From Blautia wexlerae (GTDB lineage Bacteria; Bacillota; Clostridia; Lachnospirales; Lachnospiraceae), in NCBI RefSeq assembly GCF_013300825.1, contig NZ_JAAIMY010000031.1, positions 1-35,416 of the forward strand: DNA of 35,416 nucleotides, in the 5' to 3' direction. Positions 1 to 9,300 of the stretch are shown in pieces. Both the position numbers and the translations under genes were made by a program. Below the pieces are notes generated by a model, which saw only the letters and a list, made by a program, of their open reading frames with translations, made no database searches and was not told where the DNA came from. Numbering within the stretch: the first letter of the stretch is position 1; each line of letters opens with the position of its first letter.

Positions 1-185
1 CACTAAATCCCCAGCAGCCATCCAGTCTATCTTACACCTGAATTCCAACCATCCTTCCTATATTATGCAGCATCCATATACCATATATACGCAACATCCC
101 GTCCCATTCATACTATATATAGGAAATTTTTCTATTCCACAAAACTAACAGACCACCATCTCTCTTCTCTTTCAGCCAACAGCCA
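1..185. other. gene-free AT-rich stretch
   Basis: No open frame with a ribosome site, no RNA gene and no convincing promoter was found here. It precedes the palindromic element that begins at 186, and the whole gene-free interval runs to 477. Confidence 0.5.
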
Positions 186-391
186 GCAGCCCCAAACAAT
201 TCTCTTCGGCGACATTTGCAGGGCCTTTAGAAAATCTTAGCCCGGGAAGATCAGCGTTATTCGCAGATCACTCACTGTCTGAGCCGCTTCGCGGCGAGTT
301 TGAGTTATCTGCGAATGCTTTTAGCTGATCTTCCCGGGCTTAGTTTTTCTTAAGACCCGAAACCGAGCCGAAGAGAATTGTTTGGGGCTGC
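186..391. repeat. 206-bp nested palindrome (fold-back or MITE-like element)
   Basis: The outer arms 186-210 and 367-391 are perfect 25-bp inverted repeats beginning GCAGCCCCAAACAATTCTC. Inside are perfect 17-bp arms, AGCCCGGGAAGATCAGC at 239-255 against 324-340, then 10-bp arms ATTCGCAGAT at 259-268 against 307-316. At the centre is a GCCGC-TTC-GCGGC hairpin near 283-297. No open frame lies inside. It sits downstream of the minus-strand acylphosphatase gene, so it could end up in that transcript. The nested perfect arms suggest a small non-autonomous mobile element or a structured RNA. The class is inferred; the arms are read directly. Confidence 0.75.
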
Positions 392-478
392 GTCCCCCTT
401 TAGCAGATCTCCTGGGGTTTAGCTTTTCTTAAGACCCGAAACCGAGCCAAAGAGAATTGTTTGAGCTTGCGTCCCTTT
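321..478. repeat. 79-bp tandem duplication overlapping the palindrome
   Basis: Two copies, 321-399 and 400-478, share the block TAAGACCCGAAACCGAGCC (351-369 and 430-448) followed by AAGAGAATTGTTT. They differ at scattered positions, so the duplication is not recent. The first copy carries the right arms of the palindrome at 186-391. The second ends at the acylphosphatase stop codon. Confidence 0.7.
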
Positions 479-945
479 CATCTGGAATAAAACCCACTCT
501 CAACCTCCACCGGAATCACCCTCTCCTCAATCCCCTCAATCTCAATAAACCTCTGCCGCCCCAACATCTCCACCATCTGCGCAAGCAGCTCCCTGCTCCC
601 CTGCGCCTCCATCTCCACGCGGTCATCCCAGTTATTTCTCACCCAACCGGTAACCCCCAGAGAACTGGCAATATAACAGGCCCGATAGCGAAATCCAACT
701 CCCTGCACTCTCCCCGAAAACCAATAATGCTTCCTTATCAGATTCTCTCTCATCTCCGAACCTTTCCCATCCTGAACATCATGCTTTTTCCAGACTCCCC
801 GGCCTTTCTCATACTCCTCAGCAATCTCCTCACCTGTCTCAGAATCCTGCAGAAACGTTCTGTACTTCTTTCTCTTAAAATCAAATATACTCAACAGTAA
901 CCCTCTCTCACAGCTACTGTGCCGGCAACTTAATTTCCCGAACAT
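478..945 (-). CDS. acylphosphatase with N-terminal extension
   Basis: Hydrolyses the carboxyl-phosphate bond of acyl phosphates such as 1,3-bisphosphoglycerate; cytosolic. The family signature GRVQGVGFRYR is present, with its phosphate-binding loop and catalytic Arg, followed by a GVTGWVRN segment that contains the catalytic Asn. The core from the ATG at 753 is 91 residues, the normal family length, and is preceded by AAAGG. The frame stays open upstream through a charged stretch (KRKKYRTFLQDSETGEE...). Two more starts with ribosome sites lie there: TTG at 894 behind AGAGGG, and ATG at 945 behind AGGAAAG. I give the longest of these with a good site. The start is uncertain; the function of the core is secure. 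It lies 55 bp downstream of the nitroreductase gene, probably in one operon. Confidence 0.8.
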   Translation of the reverse strand: MFGKLSCRHSSCERGLLLSIFDFKRKKYRTFLQDSETGEEIAEEYEKGRGVWKKHDVQDGKGSEMRENLIRKHYWFSGRVQGVGFRYRACYIASSLGVTGWVRNNWDDRVEMEAQGSRELLAQMVEMLGRQRFIEIEGIEERVIPVEVESGFYSR

Positions 946-1000
946 TCTCACATCTTTCCTGCCAGCCTGTTTCAGGAATCACTCTGCCGCCACACTACAA

Positions 1001-1519
1001 TCACACCCTGATCACAAATCCGTCTTTTCTCGCTTTCGCTTTCGGATATTCCCCGGAGCGATAACCAAGCACACAATGACCAATTCCAACATAAGACTCT
1101 GGCACACCCCACTCTGCCTTCAATGCCTTTCCTTCTTCAGAAGCAAACACCTCTCTTGCACGATGAATCCAGCAGGAATCAACCCCAAGGGCATGAGCAG
1201 CATTCATCAGATTTCCCATAACCAGGCTTCCATTTTCCACACAGGTAGGCATATTACTGTCTGCAAAGACCACAACAACTGTCGGTGCCCCATAGAACGG
1301 ATCACTCTCAGTCCCCATCACATCCGCATTCATTTTAGAAAGCCTCGCAACAAGTTCCGGATTCTGTGTTACTACCATAAGTGTACCCTGTTGTCCCATT
1401 CCGCTTGGTGCGTATTCCCCTGCTTCAAGAATCTCATTCAACACTTCTTCCGGCACCAGATCTTCTTTATAACCACGTACACTTCTTCGCTCCAAAAGAT
1501 TTTTTATTGTTTCATTCAT
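1001..1519 (-). CDS. nitroreductase family protein (FMN oxidoreductase)
   Basis: 172-residue flavoprotein of the nitroreductase superfamily, which uses FMN and NAD(P)H to reduce nitro groups, quinones or other acceptors; the substrate here is unknown. The N-terminus has the FMN phosphate-binding RRSVRGY motif (about residues 11-17), then EAGEYAPSGMGQQ, and a C-terminal GHCVLGY segment as in other members. Its length suits the short single-domain clade. The ATG at 1519 follows AGGAGG by 9 nt. The gene is divergent from the DUF4317 gene and probably cotranscribed with the acylphosphatase downstream. A TATAAT box on this strand lies at 1617-1622, but I see no good -35. Confidence 0.85.
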   Translation of the reverse strand: MNETIKNLLERRSVRGYKEDLVPEEVLNEILEAGEYAPSGMGQQGTLMVVTQNPELVARLSKMNADVMGTESDPFYGAPTVVVVFADSNMPTCVENGSLVMGNLMNAAHALGVDSCWIHRAREVFASEEGKALKAEWGVPESYVGIGHCVLGYRSGEYPKAKARKDGFVIRV

Positions 1520-1677
1520 GTCTCATATCCTCCTGTATTTATTTTCATCACTGTCAAAGCAACATTACTGTCCACCACGTTCTCAGCAACACAGCCAGGC
1601 AACAATATCTTCCTATATTATAGCACTACATCTACCAAAACTCACCTGTATTTCCCATAATTTTCAGGCAAATTTCC

Positions 1678-1706
1678 TTGCCCCTGCATCACAACTGGTC
1701 TATAAT
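1678..1706 (+). promoter_or_regulatory. sigma-A-type promoter of the DUF4317-HAD operon
   Basis: TTGCCC at 1678-1683, a 17-bp spacer and a perfect TATAAT at 1701-1706. The start codon at 1739 lies about 25 nt after the expected transcription start. Confidence 0.7.
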
Positions 1707-1738
1707 AAAGAACAGACTAACATGAGGTATAAAACTAT

Positions 1739-2935
1739 ATGAACAAAAAAGAAATTTCTGAAATCAAGAAACAGTTCACTCCTGAGAACTGTTCTCTCAC
1801 CCGCATCTGCGGATGTTACGTTGACGGAGAAAAGAATAAAAAAACCGAACTGAAAGAAGCATTTCTCTCTTTATCAGAAGAAGAAATGTTCAAATACTTT
1901 GAAATTTTCCGCAAATCCCTTTCCGGAACAATAGGAAAAAATCTGATGAACATGGAATTTCCTCTCGAGCAGGAAACTGAGGGCGGAACTCAACATTTTC
2001 TTATGAAACTGAGAGAAAGCAAACTGACCGATGATGCACTGGTAGAAAGTTTCTACGATAAGATCATTGAAAACTATGATTATCCCGAAAACTACTACAT
2101 CATCCTGATCCATGGAGTATATGATATCCCCGGAAAGTCTTCCGACGGTGCAGAAATGTTTGATGCATCTGATGAGATTTATGAGCACATCATGTGCTGT
2201 ATCTGTCCTGTAAAACTCTCTAAGGCAGGTCTTTGCTACAATGCCGAAACCAACAGCATCCAGGACCGTATCCGCGACTGGATCGTGGAACTTCCGGATG
2301 TTGCTTTCCTTTTCCCGCAGTTTAACGACCGCAGCACTGACATCCATGGTGTCCTTTATTATAGTAAAAATGCAAACGAGCTTCGGGATATTTTTATCGA
2401 TGAACTGCTTGGATGTACAGCACCTCTTTCTGCAGGAGGACAGCGTGATTCCTTTAACGCACTGGTTGAAGATACTCTGGGCGACGACTGCAGATATGAC
2501 ACTGTATTAAGCATTCACGAGAAATTAAACGACCTGATCGAATCACAGAAGGATGAGCCGGAACCTGTAGTTCTGACCAAATCTGAGGTAAAACGCCTCT
2601 TTGAAGAATGCGGCGTAGAAGATGAAAAACTACAGTCATTTGATGAACAATACGAGATCACAGCCGGGGAAAAATCCTCTCTGGTTGCTTCCAACATCAC
2701 CAATACAAAAAAATTCGAGATCAAAACCCCGGATGTTGTAGTCCACGTAGATCCTGAACGTGCCGATCTTGTGGAAACACGCGTAATTGACGGACGCAAG
2801 TGCCTTGTGATCCCAATGGAAGGCGAAGTTGAACTGAACGGAATCCGCGTACATACAGGAAATGAAAATCCTTCTGATGACGAATTTTATGACAATACAG
2901 ACACTGAGACAGAGGAGACATCTGATGGAGAATAA
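1739..2935 (+). CDS. DUF4317 family protein
   Basis: 398-residue cytosolic protein matching the DUF4317 family, which is common in Lachnospiraceae and has no established function. The N-terminus (NKKEISEIKKQFTPENCSLTRICGCYVDGEKNKK) is characteristic. No signal peptide or membrane segment is visible. The last 40 residues are acidic and disordered-looking (Asp/Glu/Thr-rich). The ATG at 1739 lies 11 nt after a GAGG and a short leader after the promoter. The 3' end overlaps the start of the HAD gene by 11 bp, so translation is probably coupled. Function cannot be inferred from sequence. Confidence 0.85.
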   Translation: MNKKEISEIKKQFTPENCSLTRICGCYVDGEKNKKTELKEAFLSLSEEEMFKYFEIFRKSLSGTIGKNLMNMEFPLEQETEGGTQHFLMKLRESKLTDDALVESFYDKIIENYDYPENYYIILIHGVYDIPGKSSDGAEMFDASDEIYEHIMCCICPVKLSKAGLCYNAETNSIQDRIRDWIVELPDVAFLFPQFNDRSTDIHGVLYYSKNANELRDIFIDELLGCTAPLSAGGQRDSFNALVEDTLGDDCRYDTVLSIHEKLNDLIESQKDEPEPVVLTKSEVKRLFEECGVEDEKLQSFDEQYEITAGEKSSLVASNITNTKKFEIKTPDVVVHVDPERADLVETRVIDGRKCLVIPMEGEVELNGIRVHTGNENPSDDEFYDNTDTETEETSDGE

Positions 2936-3725
2936 TCGTAAACTCTTATTTTTTGACATTGACAAAACCCTGTTAACCCCTTACCCATGGACAGTTCCGG
3001 ACAGTGCGAAACAGGCTTTAAAAGAAGCCCGCTATAATGGTCATCTCCTTTTCATCAATTCCGGACGTACCTATACAATGATTCCGGAAATCATTAAAGA
3101 AATGGGATTCGACGGCTATGTATGCGGATGCGGCAGCCAGATTTATATGAATGAAGAGCTTTTGTTTTCCAGTTCTATTCCAAATCCGCTTTGCCGTAAA
3201 ACAACAGAATTACTGCGGGAATGCAGAATTCCTGCGTTTTTTGAACGCCCGGATAAGATTTTATATGACAGCAGTTCATGTGCTGTTCCTGAAACTGTTC
3301 AGAAGCTGAAAGCAGAAGTTATAGTAGAAGATCTGGCTCTCTACCCGCCCGAAACATACAACCATTTTACATTTGACAAGTTTCTGGCTTTTCCGTCTGC
3401 TGATTCTGATATGGAAACTTTCCGCAAATTTGCAGATGAACATTTTCTGTGTTTCATACATGAAGACAAGGCCTGGGAACTGACTCAGAAAAATCTCAGC
3501 AAAGCAACCGGAATCCGGTTTCTGGCAGACCGCCTTGGGGTTCCGGTCAAAGATACCTATGCATTCGGCGACAGCACGAACGATCTTCTTATGCTGCAGT
3601 TCGCCGGAAACAGCATCGCAATGGGCGACTCGGATCCCCTGATCCTGCCTCACTGCACTTACCAGACAACCAATATCGAAGATAACGGAATTGCCAATGC
3701 TTTGAAGCATTTCCGTCTCATTTAA
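2925..3725 (+). CDS. HAD-IIB (Cof-type) hydrolase
   Basis: 266-residue HAD phosphatase of the Cof/sugar-phosphatase group. Motif I FDIDKT supplies the nucleophile and general acid Asp (residues 11 and 13). Motif II is NSGR, and motif IV is GDSTND, which binds Mg2+. A large cap domain (about residues 85-185) lies between motifs II and III, as in type IIB. Members dephosphorylate sugar phosphates, pyridoxal phosphate or FMN; the substrate here is not determinable. I chose the ATG at 2925 because AGAGGAGA lies 6 nt upstream and the protein then begins MENNRKLLFFDIDKT. A longer in-frame start at 2862 would add 21 residues encoded within the upstream gene. Last gene of the operon, followed by a terminator. 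Confidence 0.85.
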   Translation: MENNRKLLFFDIDKTLLTPYPWTVPDSAKQALKEARYNGHLLFINSGRTYTMIPEIIKEMGFDGYVCGCGSQIYMNEELLFSSSIPNPLCRKTTELLRECRIPAFFERPDKILYDSSSCAVPETVQKLKAEVIVEDLALYPPETYNHFTFDKFLAFPSADSDMETFRKFADEHFLCFIHEDKAWELTQKNLSKATGIRFLADRLGVPVKDTYAFGDSTNDLLMLQFAGNSIAMGDSDPLILPHCTYQTTNIEDNGIANALKHFRLI

Positions 3726-3733
3726 CCCAATAT

Positions 3734-3776
3734 AAAAATAACGTATCCTAATCTTATTTACGCCTGCGTTATTTTT
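3734..3776 (+). terminator. terminator after the HAD gene
   Basis: AAAAATAACG at 3734-3743 pairs with CGTTATTTTT at 3767-3776, with inner TA..TACG pairing possible. The T-run closes the plus-strand hairpin 8 bp after the stop codon. Confidence 0.6.
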
Positions 3777-3796
3777 GTATGCTCAGGAGAATAATT

Positions 3797-4858
3797 ATGG
3801 GTATGATCAACCATAAATTTGACGCAGAAACCACCCCTTTGTATTTTTATTTCGCATTGAAACGCTCCTATGAAATCTATGCTGTATATTTTTTATTACT
3901 CATCATCTGCATCACAGGTTTCGGATATCCGCTTCATACACTTCCTGCTGCAGGCTGGCTTATTGTATGTCTTCTCGCAAGGCACTATATAAACCATACA
4001 TTCATACGATGGAACCTTTTGTTTTATGTTACGATCTCCGCAGGATGGATTTGCTATTTTCTCTACTATTATGGATGGGAAACCGGTGCGACAAGCTTTA
4101 TTTTACCATTAATGCTGGTTTCCATGTTTTCGCTGTACGATACATTATTTAATAAAATTGCTTTTACAGTCTTTTTATTTGTTATGCGAATGGCTCTGTT
4201 TTTCCACTGCCAGACTCATCCTCCTGTATATGTTTTTACCGGAATTCATATACTGATCATACAGATTTTAAATACAGTTGTATTCTTCGTTGTCACGAGC
4301 GTGATCTGTATATCTTTCAGTTCCAATCTTCAGAAAGCCGAACAGCATCTGATGTTGTATAATATTGAGCTTCAGCAGCAGGCCGGAACTGATCCGCTGA
4401 CTACACTTTATAACAGGCGCCGCATGGAAGAAGTTCTCAAAAACCATATCAGGGCAAATCCAAACGAGAATTTCAGTATCGCAATCGGTGATATTGATTT
4501 TTTCAAAAAAATTAACGATACTTATGGACATAACTGTGGTGATCAGGTATTAAAATCCCTCTCGGATTTATTCAGAGAAAAAACTCTCGGAGCAGGACAC
4601 GTGTGCAGATGGGGAGGGGAAGAATTTCTTTTCTTTTTTCCCGAAATGAATCTTGATAATGCCACTGCCCTTATGAATGAAATCAACATCGCAGTAAGCA
4701 AATGTATTATAAGCTATAAAGATATTACCATCCATGTAACCATGACTTTCGGCGTAGAGGAGAACGATTTTCAGTCCAGTATCTCTGATATTGTAAAACG
4801 GGCAGATGACAAACTCTATTACGGAAAAACACATGGACGTGACACTGTTATTTCCTGA
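3797..4858 (+). CDS. membrane-anchored diguanylate cyclase (GGDEF domain)
   Basis: 353 residues. About six hydrophobic helices fill the first 180 residues (for example VYFLLLIICITGF and VFFVVTSVICISF), followed by a short coiled-coil linker and a C-terminal GGDEF domain. The active-site motif is GGEEF near residue 272, with the usual GDIDFFKKINDTYGH metal and substrate segment, so it should make cyclic di-GMP from two GTP. The position normally occupied by the RxxD inhibitory site reads LGAG, so feedback inhibition by c-di-GMP is probably absent. The membrane part resembles no sensor domain I can name. The ATG at 3797 follows AGGAGA by 6 nt; an upstream in-frame ATG at 3779 lacks a site. No c-di-GMP hydrolase or receptor is nearby. 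Confidence 0.88.
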   Translation: MGMINHKFDAETTPLYFYFALKRSYEIYAVYFLLLIICITGFGYPLHTLPAAGWLIVCLLARHYINHTFIRWNLLFYVTISAGWICYFLYYYGWETGATSFILPLMLVSMFSLYDTLFNKIAFTVFLFVMRMALFFHCQTHPPVYVFTGIHILIIQILNTVVFFVVTSVICISFSSNLQKAEQHLMLYNIELQQQAGTDPLTTLYNRRRMEEVLKNHIRANPNENFSIAIGDIDFFKKINDTYGHNCGDQVLKSLSDLFREKTLGAGHVCRWGGEEFLFFFPEMNLDNATALMNEINIAVSKCIISYKDITIHVTMTFGVEENDFQSSISDIVKRADDKLYYGKTHGRDTVIS

Positions 4859-4890
4859 TTTTTTTACGTTACAGCAATTCCAACAACTCA

Positions 4891-4935
4891 AAAACAGCTA
4901 TGTGAAAACACTCAGGTTTTCATCATAGCTGTTTT
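4891..4935. terminator. bidirectional terminator between convergent genes
   Basis: AAAACAGCTATG at 4891-4902 pairs with CATAGCTGTTTT at 4924-4935, and an inner GAAAAC/GTTTTC pair extends the stem. It is A-rich on the left and T-rich on the right, so it can serve both the diguanylate cyclase (plus) and the PrsA-like gene (minus). Confidence 0.75.
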
Positions 4936-4986
4936 AATTTACAATACTCAATTCCTATCAGCAGGCTACTGACAGTTCGGATTTTC

Positions 4987-6225
4987 TTATTTAGCTGCTT
5001 CTGTCGGTGTTGCTTCCGGTGTTTCAGTAGTTTCTGCTTCTTCCTCTGCCGCAGGTGTCTCAGTCACATCTGTATCTTCTGCTGCAGGTGTTTCTGTAAC
5101 TTCCTCTGTTTCCGGTGTTGGCGTTACCTCTTCTGTCACCTCAGGTGTCGGTGTCTCCGGAATCGGGGTAGGAGTCGGCGCCATGAAGGTATGTTTGTCA
5201 GTGATCTTAAGCGTCTTAAGGACTTTCTTAACTACCTTTACATCTGCCTCATCCAGCCATTTAGCAGTTGTATCTGTAAAATAGGTACTTTCTTTGGAAT
5301 TCTGAAGAGATTCTCGCTTGGAAGCTGTGGCATCTTCATCATTGATCTTGTCAAGTCTTACTACATAGTATCCTGTGTCAGTCTCAATAATATTATCTGC
5401 AACTTCTCCGTCCTTCAGTCCTCGCAGAACCTTCAGAACCTCATCCGGATATGCCTCGCTACTGGAATCTTCATCCTTATCTTCGCTCTCTTTGGTTGTA
5501 AAGTTACCCTGTACTGCAGAATAACTGTCATCTACACCCTTGGCAATCTCACTCATGTCTGCTGCAGGATCTTCTTTCATCTTGTCAAGAATCTCCTGAG
5601 CCTGTTCCTTCTTGGTCTCCTTCTCTTCATCAGTTACATCATCACCGCTTGTAGAAATACTTACATAAGTGAAGGTTGTCTGATTTGCCTCATCATCAGA
5701 AACTGTGATATTTCCTTCTTCCACAACCGGATCATACATCTTCTTCTGAATTGTCTGAAGCTCCAGAAGTGTTTTTACCTGATCCTCAGTTACCGCAAGT
5801 TCTTTGATTGTCTCTTCGCTGTTTGCAGCCATAAACTGTGACGCTGCATCTGCAATTGCAGTTTCATCGTCATCTGTAAGCTCTACTTTATAATCCGCTG
5901 CTTTCTCTTTAAGAACATACATCTTCTCAATAGACTCCAGACTGCTTGTCACTGCCTGATCACCATAAGTCTCATCTGAATCATCACCGGCAGTCTGATC
6001 CCAGATATTATCTGCACTTCCCATATAATTCAAATACATGGTTGTTGTCTGCTGCTGCTGTTCACGGGCATAAAGACTTACAACTCCAAGCGGAATATCT
6101 GTTCCGTCAACAGTAGCCACTGTCTTTGTTCCATCTAATGCTTTACTTCCACAGCCGGAAAGCATACCAACTGACATCACACCTGCCAACGTCACAACGG
6201 CTGTTCTCTTTACCATTTTTTTCAT
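4987..6225 (-). CDS. PrsA/SurA-like extracytoplasmic foldase lipoprotein
   Basis: 412-residue lipoprotein. The signal peptide ends in the lipobox MLSGC (Cys25), so the protein is anchored outside the membrane. A SurA_N/PrsA-like helical region (residues about 30-200) contains the inserted parvulin-like region (about 200-330, with LRGLKDGEVADNIIETDTGYYVVRL). The parvulin core is weakly conserved, so isomerase activity is uncertain while a chaperone role is likely. The last 75 residues are a Thr/Pro/Glu-rich tail (TPEVTEEVTPTPE) of the kind that spans the cell wall. I chose the ATG at 6225 because GGAGG lies 5 nt upstream; the frame is open back to 6351 without a better start. It follows mfd by 122 bp and has its own promoter. 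Confidence 0.85.
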   Translation of the reverse strand: MKKMVKRTAVVTLAGVMSVGMLSGCGSKALDGTKTVATVDGTDIPLGVVSLYAREQQQQTTTMYLNYMGSADNIWDQTAGDDSDETYGDQAVTSSLESIEKMYVLKEKAADYKVELTDDDETAIADAASQFMAANSEETIKELAVTEDQVKTLLELQTIQKKMYDPVVEEGNITVSDDEANQTTFTYVSISTSGDDVTDEEKETKKEQAQEILDKMKEDPAADMSEIAKGVDDSYSAVQGNFTTKESEDKDEDSSSEAYPDEVLKVLRGLKDGEVADNIIETDTGYYVVRLDKINDEDATASKRESLQNSKESTYFTDTTAKWLDEADVKVVKKVLKTLKITDKHTFMAPTPTPIPETPTPEVTEEVTPTPETEEVTETPAAEDTDVTETPAAEEEAETTETPEATPTEAAK

Positions 6226-6291
6226 TTCTTCCTCCATATTATCAATCTGGTCTTTCTTCCATACCACTTTCCCAGAATGTACTGTTATTAG

Positions 6292-6320
6292 AGTATAAAC
6301 TTTTTTCCTGCGAAGGGCAA
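6292..6320 (-). promoter_or_regulatory. promoter of the PrsA-like gene
   Basis: On the minus strand TTGCCC (6320-6315), a 17-bp spacer and TATACT (6297-6292). It lies between the mfd stop and the lipoprotein start and predicts a leader of about 60 nt. Confidence 0.65.
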
Positions 6321-6347
6321 GGCAAATCGAAAAATATGTAGTATATT

Positions 6348-9300
6348 TCACATATTTTCCGCCATGCTCTTAAGCTCCTCTGCAAATTCTGTCAATGCCA
6401 GGATCAGGTTTCCCTGTGGTTCCAGGATGAATTTCGGTTCCTGTTCATTCTTAAACTGCAGTCCTCTTCTGTATTTCTGCATAAGCGCAGGAAAGCCCTC
6501 CGTATTCAGTTTTGCCTTCTCATAGAGTGTAAACCGGACTGTTTTTCCAGTCTGCTTTATTTCTGTTACATACCCCTGATGAGCAATAGCCTTTAACTTT
6601 GCAACAGCCAGAAGATTCAGCACTGCCTTTCCAGGCTCCCCGAAACGATCCAGAAGTTCTTCCAGCATATCATCATAATCCTGCTGTGTCTCAATCCCTG
6701 CAATTCTTTTATAAATATCCAGTTTCTGAAATTCATTGCTGATATAGGAATCCGGAATATAGGCATCCACATTCAGGTCAACCGACGTCTCGAAGTCCTC
6801 CATCGTATGGATTCCCTTCGCCTCTTTTACTGCCTCACTTAGCATTTTGCAGTAAAGATCATATCCAACCGCATTCATATGTCCATGCTGCTGCGCACCC
6901 AGAAGATTTCCAGCACCTCGAAGTTCCAGATCTCTCATAGCAATCTTAAATCCACTTCCCAGATCTGTATACTCACGGATTGCAGCCAGCCGCTTCTCAG
7001 CCGTCTCCTTCAGCATCATATTCTGTCTGTACATCAGAAACGCATAGGCGGTTCTGTTGGAACGCCCGATTCTTCCCCGAAGCTGATAAAGCTGAGAAAG
7101 CCCGTATCTGTCTGAATCATGGATAATCATAGTATTTACATTGGAAATATCCAGTCCTGTCTCAATGATCGTAGTGGAAACCAGCACATCAATATCCCCG
7201 TTTACAAAGGAATACATCACATTCTCCAGTTCCCTCTCGCTCATCTGTCCATGAGCAAAGTCCACCCTTGCGTCCGGCACCAGCTTCGCAATACGCAGGG
7301 CAACATCTGCAATATCCGTCACTCGATTATAAACATAATAAACCTGTCCGCCTCTGCGCAATTCCCTGTTGATAGCCTCTCGGACTGTCTCTTCATCATA
7401 TTCCATAACATATGTCTGGATCGGCATTCTGTCCATAGGAGGCTCCTCCAGGACACTCATATCCCGGATTCCGATCAGGCTCATATGAAGAGTACGGGGA
7501 ATGGGCGTTGCAGTCAGTGTAAGGACATCCACATCCTTCTTTAACTGCTTGATTTTTTCCTTATGCGTAACTCCAAACCGCTGTTCCTCATCAACGATCA
7601 ACAGGCCAAGATTTTTAAACTGTACATCTTTGGAAAGAATTCTGTGCGTTCCAATGATCACATCTACCTGACCTTTTTTCAGATCTTCGATTGCCTTCTT
7701 CTGTTGTGCCGGAGTCCGGAATCTGCACAACAGTTCCACACGCACCGGAAATTCCTTCATCCTCTGGACAAAGGTATTATAAATCTGCTGTGCAAGGATT
7801 GTGGTAGGTGCAAGATAAGCTACCTGTCTGCTCTCCTGCACTTCCTTAAACGCAGCACGCAGAGCCACTTCTGTTTTGCCATAGCCCACATCTCCACAGA
7901 TAAGCCGGTCCATAATCTTAGTGCTTTCCATATCACGTTTGGCATCCTCAATGGCACTGAGCTGATCCTCAGTTTCTTCATATGGAAACATCTCTTCAAA
8001 TTCCTTCTGCCATACAGTATCAGGACCACAGACATATCCTTCCTTTTCCTGACGAACCGCATAAAGCTCTACCAGCTCCTTCGCAATATTCTTAACTGCA
8101 CCTCGAACCTTGCTCTTTGTTTTATTCCACTCCTGAGTGCCAAGTTTATTCAGTTTCGGAGTCTTTGCCGCATCTGCACCCGAATATTTCTGCAGACAGT
8201 CAAGCTGTGTGGCAAGAATATAGAGGTTGCTTCCACCTCTGTATTCAATCTTAATATAATCTTTGACAATTCTGTCTACTTCAACTTTCTCAATCCCGCG
8301 ATAAATACCAAGACCATGCTTCTCATGAACAACAAAATCACCAATGGAAAGCTCAGCAAAATCCTGAATACGGTTTCCGCTGTAATTTTTTTTCTTCTTT
8401 TTCTTCTTCTGTTCCTGTCCAAAGATGTCAGATTCTGTCATTACCGCAAACTTGATCAACGGATATTCAAAGCCCTTCTTTGCATGGCCATAAACCACCA
8501 TGATCTCGCCCGGACAGATTTCCCTGTCATAATCCTGGCCATAAAAGGCTGCCAGTCCCTCTTCCTGAAGATCCTTTGCCAGCCTCTCGGCTCTTGTGCG
8601 GGAACCGGAAAGCAGTGCGATCCTGTATCCCTGTTTCTTGTACTGATGAAGGTCTTTTACCAGAAGTTCAAAACTATTGTTATAAGCATTGACTGATTTT
8701 ACCTCCAGGTAAAATTTTTCCCGCACTTTCCAGCCTGCCTGTTTCGGTTCCAGCGCACATACAGAAATACAGTTGCGTTTATTCAGTTCTTTTTGAAGCT
8801 GTTCAAAAGAGCAGAGCCAGTTTTCCGGCAGATTCCGGCTACCTTTTTCCTCTCTGTGCATACGGCTCTGTCTGTACTCTTCTTCTACAGCCCCGCCTTT
8901 CTCAGTCAGTCGGTTTGGTTCATCCAGAAAGATTATGGTTCTTTCCTCCGGAAAATAATCCAGGAAGGAAACCATATCCTTGTCCCCTATATGCTCCACC
9001 GCCGGATAGATCGTAATCTCTTCCAGCTTTTCCAGAGAACGCTGACTCTCCGGATCAAAACTCCGGATAGAATCAATCTCATCTCCCCAAAGCTCAATTC
9101 TCCATGGATTTTCCTCAGTAAGACAGTAAATATCCACAATACCACCGCGCACAGAAAACTGCCCGGGCATTTCCACCTGTCCTGCCCGCTCGTAACCCAG
9201 AGCCACCAGCTGATTCTTCAACTGTTCTGTGTCTACGGTGCTGTCACTTTCGTAATGGATCAGTTGTTCTTTTATCTTTTCCAGAGATTCCAGAAAATCC

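Noticed and set aside
7563..8696. Open frame of 377 codons on the plus strand
   Set aside because: It lies wholly antisense to mfd, has Leu/Phe/Cys-rich shadow composition and no ribosome site.
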